DNA of 54,618 nucleotides, from contig BFEA01000037.1 in assembly GCA_003427395.1 (NCBI GenBank), positions 3,242,499 to 3,297,116 on the forward strand, in the 5' to 3' direction. This document shows, piece by piece, positions 20,303 to 29,402 of the stretch. Source of the stretch: Chara braunii. Taxonomy: Eukaryota; Streptophyta; Charophyceae; Charales; Characeae. Both the position numbers and the translations under genes were made by a program. The notes below the pieces were generated by a model that made no database searches, was not told where the DNA came from, and worked only from the letters and a program-made list of their open reading frames with translations. Each line of letters starts with the position of its first letter. The stretch's first letter is position 1.

Positions 20303-21388
20303 GTAAGTAACACGCGTGTGTATGATGTGATGACAATGAGACCTGGCGTGGACAACGACGAAGACCGCCGGTGTTGCTGCCGTGGCATGGACTTCGTTGG
20401 CGAGAAGACCAGATCTCGACGCGACTATTGACGTGGCAGTCGGGATCGCGATCAAGAGTGACCGCGCGCCAGCCAGGATCGCAATAGTGAGGCGGCATTG
20501 TGATCCCACGCGGACGTGGCATATCATGTGCCACGTCAAAAGACTTGGTTGCTGGAGATTGTTGACGTGGCATTCTCGTGCTGCATTAGCAGTTGAGGCG
20601 CGACCGAGTGTGGTACAGATGCTGACGTGGCATTTGGGCATCAAGGATGATTGCTGACGTGGCAGGCACGTGTCGTACACAATTGTCTTTTGACGCGGCA
20701 AGCCTGCTGACGTGGTATCGGCTCCATTGGCTGAGGTGGTACTGGGTTGATTGGCTGGAGCAGTGATGGTATCACACTAAGACGCGAGGAAGTGGCAAGT
20801 GGGAAGGACCAGAGCACACATTGCTGACGTGGCATATTTGCTATGTTGGCACGCCAGGGATGACACGTGGCAGGCAGGTGGCTGCCAAGTAAGAGTTGCA
20901 CCTTGAAGACGAAGGTGGTACGACTGACTGAGCGGCTGACTGGACAGTTGTAGTGCCAGCTGTCAAGAAGGGTGCGGTATCGCATTGACACCAGGAACGA
21001 CGCAGAGAAAAGAAGAAGAAGATTGCTGACAAATTGTTTTGCTGATTGATGTTGGCATACTTACCTGTCGTTTGCTGCGTTGTGGTGTTGTGCGTACTTG
21101 TGTGTTGTATCTGATCACACGGGCCTCAGGTGGTACCTGTACACTCTTGATTAGAACGTCATCACACAGACAGACAAAGAACAACACTAGTTAGAAATAG
21201 AAATAATTGTATTTATTTTCCTCTTCGGTTGATTGAAATTCTTGCTGTTGTAGAATAGTGCGGCCGTGGAATTTATTATTGTTATTGATTATTTATTGTG
21301 CGGCAGACGCACATCACGATGTCTCTCTTCTGAAATTGTTTGAAATTATCGGTGCTTACTCGATTTATTCCCTTTCTCTTATATCCAG
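20303..21388 (+). other. Candidate 1.1-kb leader intron of the chromovirus
   Basis: The donor CCAG|GTAAGT (20299-20308) is a full consensus match. The acceptor TTCCCTTTCTCTTATATCCAG ends at 21388. Both are conserved in the inverted copy. Removal would join a 40-nt leader after the primer-binding site to the Gag region and would take out the motif array at 20341-20870. Confidence 0.5.
20341..20870 (+). promoter_or_regulatory. Array of TGACGTGGCA-type motifs in the leader
   Basis: About a dozen matches or near matches to [T]GACGTGGCA occur in 530 bp, at roughly 20430, 20513, 20563, 20622, 20653, 20708, 20822 and 20862 among others, all on the + strand. One pair forms a perfect palindrome (GACGTGGCA and TGCCACGTC around a 7-nt loop, 20513-20537). 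This is a hybrid C-box/G-box of the kind bound by plant bZIP factors. Binding is inferred, not shown. Most of the array is missing from the inverted copy. Confidence 0.55.
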
Positions 21389-23157
21389 TCTCACTCATCT
21401 TCACCATTGATGAGGAGACCCCTGATCCCCGAACCAGGCATCAAGTGGACGAGCGGAAGAAAGTTTTGAATGCCCTCTTGGACCAACTGATGTCTGACCT
21501 TCGTGGTGCAGGTGTCGAAGCCGAGGCATACGTGAGAGACACGTTCGACTTGAAGGAAGTACGAGTTGTTGTCGAACGGGCCAAAACAGGCACCGACGTC
21601 CTACGGATTCAGGTTGTACTAATCAAGTGTCGACAAGCAATTGATAGGTATATCATTGAGCAGTTTGGGAATATTGTAGACCGTAAAGAGGAGAGAGAAA
21701 TTATTGTGTTTGAAGAAATTGCGGATGAAAATATCAGACAACTAGAGGAAGCACTTGAGAAGGAGAAGAAGAGGAAAGAAGAATTGAGAAAGAAAAAGAG
21801 TGAACAACAAGAGCAGAAAGTCAAAGAGATCAGACAAACTGTTATTAACACCGAAGGAGAGGATCAGGAAATTTCTTTGGCTCAACTTGACCTACCTAGC
21901 TCACCTTGAGATGAAAATTGATAAGTGTGGTGAACAAATGCAGGCACAGATTGATGACGTGGCCGCGGGACTACGGACAATCACAAATCTAGTCAAAGGA
22001 AAGCACCATGTGGTTGAGGAAGTCAAAACAAAAACAGAAGAAAAACCAAAAAAATTAATGGGAGATGCCATGGAGTCTCTTAATGAAGAGACTCAGAAGC
22101 CGGAAGAAAAGAAACCGGAAGAAATGAAAGGAGAGCCTTCGAGTCCGCCGAAGTTTCCAAACGGGAAAAAGGACACCACCCCACAGCCTGAGAAGCCTAA
22201 GAAGAAAGAGAAGGTAAAGATGAAATTGCCTTTCACATTCAACAATAAGAAGGATGAAAATTTGTTGTTGTGGATTGTTGAGATACAGATGTATTGTAGT
22301 ACGGCCCTGGTGAACCTGAATCTCAAGTTGCTTTCTCTACTTCTTGTCTTGGGGGAGAAGCAAAGGAATGGATTTTGACCGAAGCCAGTGCAGAGGGGTT
22401 TGATGATATTAAGGAGTGGGTTGCAACCTTGGACTTGAAACAGTTCCTTGGTAAGATTAAGGAACGCTTTTTGGGCAAGATGACGACCGACAAGGCCTTT
22501 GACCAGCTCACTATCATTGGTCAAAAACATTGGACCTCGGTAGAAGCTTTGTCTCGGGAAGTTGATCAGTTGTTGCAGGTTCCCGGATTGAACCTGCAGG
22601 ACAACCAAGTCGTATATATTTATTCTCACGCTCTGCCCGAGCCCATTCGAGGACAACTCGTGGCAGAGTCAAAATCTGGTAAGTACAATTACAGACAATT
22701 TCGCGATCTTGCTCTCCAGAGGGAGTAAATGACCTCTCAGGTAAAAAATTCGTATGCATCTGTTGTGAAGTTTTGTGGTGGTGCAGGATCAAGCAAGCGG
22801 ATACTTCGGCGCCAAAAGCGCTAGGACCACACCCTCGTCGTCTTTCATGACGATACTGTGGAGAAGTTGCCATTGGAGGCCGATGGTGTGGCGAGAAGCA
22901 GTGAGTTTGGGAAGGGGGAAGTCACTGCTGCCATGGTCAACAAGGGAGGACCACGACCGCCGGTAAAGAAGAAGAGACCACGCTCATTCTCAGAGCATCC
23001 CGGAATTGCGGTCGGGAGGCCATGGGAAAAGATGGGCCTATCACGAGAAACGTGTCAGGAACGAATGAACAACGCGCAGTGCCTGAAATGTGGCATTGCA
23101 GGGCATGTGATTGCATGGTGCTCGTTGATCCGAAACCCAAAAGCGAGCGGCCAGTAG
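21389..23157 (+). pseudogene. gag: Chromovirus Gag (+ copy)
   Basis: Gag packages the element RNA. The likely start is ATG 21490 (MSDLRGAG), although the same frame is open further upstream. Order: acidic N-terminal part, long charged helix, Lys/Glu/Pro linker, capsid-like LPFTFNNKKDENLLLW and EWVATLDLKQFLGKIKERFL, and a CCHC knuckle CLKCGIAGHVIAWC at about 23080-23121. Compared with the inverted copy it has lost 2 bases near 21885 and 1 base near 22305. It has gained TAA at 22726 (CAA in the other copy) and TAG at 22822 (CAG in the other copy). It is therefore inactive, but only by a few recent-looking changes. Confidence 0.85.
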
Positions 23158-23403
23158 GAGTAGCACCTGCTCCTACTGAGTCTAAGGGTTTGGATGTAGA
23201 AGGTAAGGCGCCTGCTAACCCTTCCAACCCTTTGACGCACGTAGTAGAGGATGGTTCTTCTTCGGCCCATCGTTCGGAACACCCTAAACTTGTCTTATGC
23301 ACTGTCTCTCTTGATGACTCTCTTGACGAGCTTGGTAATGAGTTGCTGGCATTACGAAGGTCGTGGGCTAAGAAATCTAAGTCTAAGGGTGCCTATTAAT
23401 CGC

Positions 23404-23765
23404 GGATTTAGAGATCGCAAATACACCCGTAGGTGCACTATTGGACTCAGGATCGACACGATCCTACATCTCCGAGAAAGCAATCCGCAAATTACATCTC
23501 GCAATAAAAGTGAAAAATTTGTCTCGGCCTATCACGTCTATTTTGGCTGACAAAAGCACAATCACTATCTCGCAGTGCGTTGATCGTGTTGTGTGTTGTT
23601 TTCGAACATAGAAAGGTAAAAAAGATTCTGCATGAAGTATCCTTCCTCATAAAAAATAATTTACCCTTTGATTTGATTCTGGGAAGGAACTGGCACGACG
23701 AAACCAACCCCGAAATCAATTTCAAAAAGAAGACGGTGCAAGTGAGGGATGCACACTCCGAATAA
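23404..23765 (+). pseudogene. Retropepsin-like protease of the chromovirus
   Basis: The catalytic block reads GALLDSGSTRSYIS, with the DSG triplet at 23444-23452, followed by FDLILGRNWH about 85 codons on (in another frame after an indel near 23590). These are the two hallmark segments of a gypsy protease. A frameshift lies between them and another lies before the block relative to Gag. It sits between the Gag knuckle and RT, as expected. Confidence 0.75.
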
Positions 23766-23822
23766 AAACCAATCAAATTGTATCATTAGTGTGGCTCTGA
23801 CTCTAGCCTGTCTTTCTGTTGC

Positions 23823-25319
23823 ATGAGTTACCCAACATTTCGATCAATGGTTTCAAAGAAGAAATTGGAAAAGGAAGTAATGATGATCTTAGTGAAAAAG
23901 GCTGGTCAATGTTCTACTTCCTATCCTCCTTCGATTGAGAAACTCTTAGAAGAGTATAACGATCTGCAAACTAGACAAACAGGAATAACTGAACGTGCTA
24001 TTGAAATTATTCCTGGCAGTAAGATTCCTAAGGGCCCTATCTACCGAATGTCTTCTAGGGAACTTGAGAAACTTAAGAAGCAGTTGCAGGATTTAACAGA
24101 GAAAGGATGGATTCACCCTAGCTCCTCTCCTTATAGTGCCCCTGTCATCTTTGTGCCCAAAAAGGAAGGTGAGTTGCATCTTTGTATTAACTACAGAGGG
24201 TTGAATGTCGTCACTGTTAAAAATGCCGAACCTCTTCCACGTATTGACGACTTGTTCGACCAATTGCAGGGTTGCAAGTTCTTTAGTAAGATTGATCTAA
24301 AGTCTGGATACCACCAGATCGAGGTCGATCCCGCGGATCAATACAAGACGTCATTCCGAACCAGGTATGGTCACTACGAGTTCGTGGTTATGCCTTTTGG
24401 ACTGAGTAACGCCCTGACGACCTTCCAAAGATCCATGAATGAATTGTTTCGTCAATGGTTGGATCAGCTCGTCATTGTCTATCTCGACGACATTCTAGTG
24501 TATAGTAGGACACTAAAAGATCACGAAAAACACTTACGTCTTGTATTAGGAAAGTTGTTGGAGGGCAACTTTAAGCTAAACCCAAAGAAATATGAGTTCG
24601 CTAAGTCTGAAGTCTTATACCTCGGACATGTAGTGAACGAGGAGGGCCTAAGGCCCGAAGAAAAGAAAATATCAGCAATTAGAGATTGGCTACAACCTAA
24701 GCCTGTATTTGGAATATGATATTTCCTTGGTTTGGCAAGTTACTACAGAAAGTTCGTCAGAAACTTTTTATAGATTGTCGCACCAATGAAAAGATTACTG
24801 AAGAAAGAAACTATTCGGTTGTGGGACAATGACTGTGAGTCCTCCTTCAAAAAGGTAAAGTATGCTTTGACTCACTACCTTGTTCTAAAAATTGTTGATC
24901 CGTCTCTTCCTTTCATCATTACTACTAACGCAAGTCAGTATGGGATTGGCGCAGTCCTTCAACAAAACGATTGTAATGGTTATAGACCTATTGAATTTAT
25001 GTCTGCACGTCTACCATCAGACAAGGTTGCCAACTGCACCTATGAAAGAGAACTATATGCCTTAGTCTGTGCACTGGACACATGGAAGCACTACTTGCTG
25101 GAGAGACACTTCGCTGTGTACTCAGACCACTCTACCTTGAAGTGGATAAAGACACAGCCTAGACTCTTTGAGCTAGTACGTTGGTTTGCATCCATTGATA
25201 CTTTTGCTTTTGAATTGGAAACTATCAAAGGTAAGTCTAATGTGGTTGCAGACGCATGTCCAGACGCAGTGATTTCTTTGGTACTATTGTCTCTTATTTG
25301 GATGTTGGGAGTGATTTAA
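23823..25319 (+). pseudogene. pol: Chromovirus reverse transcriptase and RNase H
   Basis: RT is almost complete: SPYSAPVIFVPKKEG, KIDLKSGYHQI (motif A), VMPFGLSNA, the catalytic YLDDILVYS (24480-24506) and YLGHVVNEEG. TGA at 24717 and TAG at 24771 interrupt GI.YFLGLASYYRKFV and NFL.IVAPM; Arg and Gln codons (CGA, CAG) fit those places. RNase H follows. Its first block reads IITTNASQYGIGAV, where TDAS is expected, so the first catalytic Asp is Asn (AAC at 24927-24929). The other acidic sites (YERELYAL, VYSDHSTLKW) are kept. After 25319 the frame shifts into the integrase region. Confidence 0.9.
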
Positions 25320-26330
25320 AAGACAAAATTCATCAAGGATATGTTATTGATCCTATTTGGAAGCCTATTATAGATGTCCTTGCGAAAGATCCATCTCTAC
25401 TTCCTAATTATAGAGTGACCGATGGTTTGCTTTTCTTGTTAGACCAAACTAAACAAAGATTATGTATTCCTTATCAAGAAGAAATGAAAAGTTTGTTGAT
25501 TGGGGCTTGCGAAAGATCCATCTCTACTTCCTAACTATAAAGTGACAGAAGGTTTGCTTTTCTTGTTAGACCAAACTGAACGAAGATTATGTATTCCTCA
25601 TCAAGAAGAAATCAATAGTTTGTTGATTGGGGAATGTCATGACTTTGAAGGACATTTTGGTTTCAAGAAACCTTATGCAGAGGTTAGAAAACGCTTTGAG
25701 TGGAAAAGACTGAAAGAAGACGTACTAACTTATGTTCGTACATGTTTGGTTTGTCAGAGAAACAAACCTTCACATGAGAATCCACTTAATTTTTTGAAAT
25801 CATTACCGATTCCTAGTGAACCGGGTGAGTCTACTCAATGGATTTCATGAGTCTTACCAAAAGTCGGAACGACAATAGTCAAGTAATGGTTATTGTGGAT
25901 CGTTTCTCTAAATATGCCATCTTTATTCCCTTACCGGCAGAAGCGCGAACTGAACTTGTGATCCAAAAGTTTCAGATGTGATGGGTGACTTAGTATGGTT
26001 TTCCTCTCTCCATTGTATCTGATCGTGATGCGAGGTTTACAAGTATATCATGGCAAAAGCTTATGGAAGCATACGATACACGACTGACCATGTCGTTAGG
26101 GCGACACCCTGAAACGAATGGACAAAGTGAGCAGATGAACCGTTTGTGCCAGCAACTTTTGCCCATGTGTGTGAGACCCGATCAGATTGATTGGGACGAG
26201 AACTTACCCAAAATAGCAAGTGCATACAACAGTAGTGTTCATACCGCTACAGGGCGTACACCTATTGCACTGCACAAGGGGTGGAACCTAAGCGTCCCAT
26301 TGATGTACTAACACGGGACCAGTTCCTTAG
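25320..26330 (+). pseudogene. Chromovirus integrase, zinc site and catalytic core
   Basis: The zinc-binding segment is H...H...C..C (CHDFEGHFGF, TCLVCQRNKP) at about 25640-25770. The core shows MDFMSLTKS, a VIVDRFSKYA block, SIVSDRDARF and HPETNGQSE, giving the D, D and E residues. Frames change near 25500 (at a 127-bp duplication) and near 25850. TGA at 25979 and TAG at 25991 fall where Arg and Gln codons fit (FQM.WVT.YGFP). The enzyme would insert element cDNA. It is clearly inactive now. Confidence 0.85.
25381..25634 (+). repeat. 127-bp tandem duplication inside pol
   Basis: TGCGAAAGATCCATCTCTAC starts at 25381 and again at 25508. The two units differ at several positions (TATAGAGTGACCG against TATAAAGTGACAG), so this is not a simple assembly echo. 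The period is not a multiple of three and shifts the reading frame just before the integrase zinc site. Confidence 0.9.
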
Positions 26331-26907
26331 GGTACCTCCAGGGACCCGGGAGTATGCAGTATTGTTTCAGGAAGACATTAAGAAAGTAAAGGACAATCTG
26401 AAGAAAGCTCAGGACCAAATGATTGAACAAGCTAACAAGCATCGTCGACCATCAACATTCAAGGAAGGTGATGTAGTCGAGGTCAAGTCCAAAGAGTTTT
26501 CATTAGAGGAAAATGTGTCTCAAAAACTTCTGCCTGTCTAGTTTGGACCCTAGGAAGTTCTCCAAGTAATTGGGGATGCAGAGGAACCGTCTTATCGAAT
26601 TGATATTCCCCCTCACCTCAAAACATATCCTGTCTTTCACGCATCCAAATTGTTACCCTATGTAGAATGACATGAGTTCCTAAACAGACCTTCTATGATT
26701 CCGCTAGACATGGAAGCCGGATATGAAGTAGACCGGATCATAGAGCATGGGTACTTTTCTACAGGGGGATGTGGACGACCTCAAAAGCAGTTCAAGGTAC
26801 GTTTCAAATCTCAAGCACCGTCTGAGGACATATGATTTAGTAAACGAGAATTACTTGAAACCGCTCCTTATATTGTATCTGCATATGAACGTGGGTTGAA
26901 GTCTTAA
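26331..26907 (+). pseudogene. Chromovirus integrase C-terminus and chromodomain
   Basis: The GPY/F-like part (GDVVEVKSKEF, then FGP.EVLQVIGD) and SKLLPYVE lead into YEVDRIIEHGYFSTGG...KQFKVRF....PSEDI.FSKRELLETAP, which fits a chromodomain (YEVE.IL......YLVKW.G....TWEP...L..AP). Chromodomains steer such elements to marked chromatin. Stops are TAG 26539, TAG 26551, TGA 26668 and TGA 26833. Trp or Arg codons would restore sense at each by one transition. The protein ends at TAA 26905. The polypurine tract before the LTR is weak (GGGTCCGCAGGAA). Confidence 0.75.
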
Positions 26908-26946
26908 CTATTTATGCGATGGAACTCGAAAATGGGTCCGCAGGAA

Positions 26947-27921
26947 TGCAGTAACCCATGTCTGCAGCAGTCTGGGCCCTCGAAACGGAGCCCATACGAC
27001 GCAGGCCAAATTCGGCCTGCGCCAGGCGGTGTGACCACACACTGCCATTGGGAAGTCAAAAGTTTGAGTCAACTGTCAGTTAAAAGGTACCCGCCCAGGC
27101 CCGTGGTCGGATGCACTCACTTGTTTTGCGAAGGTACCCAGACAGCATCAAGGCCAGAAGGAATTCGGTTTCAGGCCAATCTGGGTCGTCTTTTGCATTG
27201 AGACTTGGACGACTGAGGGGTGTTGCATCCGGGGTCCAAACCCCACGTCAACGCTACATAAGCGTTGACTTCCTGACTTTGACATTCATTCAGTCTTGTG
27301 TCAATGTTGACTTCACACGTTGACGACGATGCTGGCTCAACTCTGCGACGCTGGTTAGGCGCTGGCTTTGTGCTGGAACTTGTGTGATTACGGCGACGCG
27401 ATGCTGGCTCAGCATGGTGGCAGGCTTGCTATTGTCTTCTGGGCATGTTGATGTGGCAGCTGCCACGCGTTGCTGCTGACGTGGCTGCTGCCACGTGTAC
27501 TGTTGATGACGTGGCTGGGCTAAGTGATTGGCACTACGGTTCTGATTCATCGTCACTCAGGAGGAGATCATGACTGTGGGGTAATCGTGAACACGTACCT
27601 GGTCATTTTGAGGTCGACATTGCTCCAGTGCGTTGATGAGGACTTATTGACGTACCACGTGGCACATTGTAGTAAAACTTCAGATGTATGTTCAGACTAT
27701 TGGTTATTTGAGGTGGTGATCAAGGAAGAAACCCGAAGCAGAAGTGGGCATTGTCTCTCCACTCTCTAAGTCTATTCTTCCTCCTCTCTCCTTCGTCTGT
27801 GTATGATTTCCCCATCTCATCCTTTTTTAATACGATTATGATTATTGTTAATCATCAGCGGGTTGACATTCATGTGGGCTTGCATTGTTGACAAGTGTCT
27901 TCACGATCTGGGTTCATTGCA
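26947..27921 (+). mobile_element. Chromovirus 3' LTR
   Basis: It starts TGCAGTAACC and ends CATTGCA, about 975 bp, matching 19158-20246 with few differences and one copy of the 115-bp unit. It is followed not by host DNA but by ATT and a perfect primer-binding site, that is, by the start of another internal region. Confidence 0.88.
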
Positions 27922-27956
27922 ATTTGGTATCAGAGCATACTACTGACGACTACGCG
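27922..27956 (+). mobile_element. Primer-binding site and first bases of a further chromovirus unit
   Basis: TGGTATCAGAGC (27925-27936) and CATACT.CTGACGAC match the sequence after the 5' LTR (20250-20275). The similarity stops at about 27956, where the repeat shared with 52905 begins. The 3' LTR thus once served as the 5' LTR of a second unit, now cut off. Confidence 0.8.
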
Positions 27957-29117
27957 TTGTAGGGGCCGTACCTTGAAGGACTTTCGAGCCTCGGTCGACC
28001 CCATTGCGGGTCCCATTTGGCTCGACCCGCCCTGCTCAGGGTGCAGGTCGTTCGTCCCAGGGGCACCCCCACCTAGTGCTATGAGATGGATGGGGATGGA
28101 CCTTTTGCGAGAGGGCTTTACATTGGGGGATAGCTCCGCTCTCGCGTCAAGATGGTAGCTCTTTGGGCACTCGTGGCGTTTTCTCGATTCGGTTAAGTCT
28201 GACCAAGCAATTGCTCCTTTCAATACACAAGCACTTCAGGGAGTTCATTGAGAGTTTGTCTTCTTATCGTGCGCAGGCCAAGCGTCATCCATTGGGCCAC
28301 ACACCCTTTCACTAAGCCTAGCGGCTCCAGGCAGCCCAGACGGCATCCTTGGGGTAAGGCGGCGTCGCCCGGACCCCTAGCCGCTATATTTTTTTGCGAG
28401 AGCCACTAGCGTCGCATCACCTATCCAAGGCAGCCCTTAGTCCTTCCAGGCTTGTATTGCATTCACGAGAGAGCCATTGCATTCAACCATCACACAACCA
28501 CATCCAGGCATTTACCATTCATCCAAACATCCGACCTTCCGACCATACAACCCATCCCGCATCCACAGCTTACTCGAGGTCCAGTCCATCCCTTAGCTAA
28601 TTCTCCCACCCTGGTCCTCATTCGTGGATCCAGCCCTGTCCAAATCGTCTCAGGCTACTCACCTGCCCAAGACCACACAAGATAAATGACCAAGTACAAT
28701 CCCCGTTGGGTTCAACACCTCGCCCCTTCCCACAATCCTAGGCCCCCTTTGCCTTCCAACTCCCCTTATGAGTTCCCTTCCCTTCCCCACACGCAAGCCA
28801 TGCAATCGCCTTAGTCATGCAGTCCGGGAGGATGGTTGATTCAAACTGATCTCGTCCAAATTCAACACTCCTTTTTGCTTCCGCAAATGCTCTCAATAGT
28901 CCCGTATCCTTTCCTTCTTGGTGGCACAAGGGACCTACAACCCTTCCCTTGCCCTCGCTTTCCACCAAGTGAGGACTAAGTTCCTTTCCGTTCGTTCCCT
29001 GACAATGTAACAGGTGAGGGTAGAGGTCAGTCACATGCCATGGAGGGGGAAGGGGTGACGAAAGGGTTGGCGTCAAAGAGTTTTGAAAGAATGGAGGAAG
29101 ACGGAGGGAGAGGGAGA
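27957..29117 (+). repeat. 1.16-kb direct repeat, first copy
   Basis: It is near-identical by eye to 52905-54058, starting at TTGTAGGGGCCGTACC and running into a GA microsatellite. The start TGTAGGGG would suit an LTR, but I see no partner signals. A - strand frame (28738-29076) is open in both copies with only a few residue differences (FAEAKRSVEFG, LPDCMTKAIAWLACG). It resembles no family I know and could be a real small gene or chance. Confidence 0.8.
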
Positions 29118-29125
29118 GGAAGGGG

Positions 29126-29175
<50 letters not shown>

Positions 29176-29206
29176 AAAGGAGAGAGAGAGAGAGAGAGAG
29201 AGAGAN

Positions 29207-29242
<36 letters not shown>

Positions 29243-29244
29243 AA

Positions 29245-29298
<54 letters not shown>
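29118..29298. repeat. GA microsatellite
   Basis: (GA)n with two AAAAAAAAGG interruptions and one undetermined base at 29206. The second copy of the repeat block has a shorter GA tract at 54059-54119. Confidence 0.95.
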
Positions 29299-29301
<3 letters not shown>

Positions 29302-29402
29302 AGCTTCTCATCCTAATCGACCTTGTTCATTGACTTACCCTAACCAATCCTATCCGAGGTCCCGTGCATCCCCCTTGCGCCCCCCCCCCTTTAGGACTTT
29401 CG

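Noticed and set aside
21340-21402. Hydrophobic signal-peptide-like start before Gag
   Set aside because: It begins at TTG, lies across the proposed splice acceptor and is leader sequence.
29027-29333. Ser/Leu- or Arg/Glu-repeat frames on both strands
   Set aside because: Pure GA microsatellite translation.
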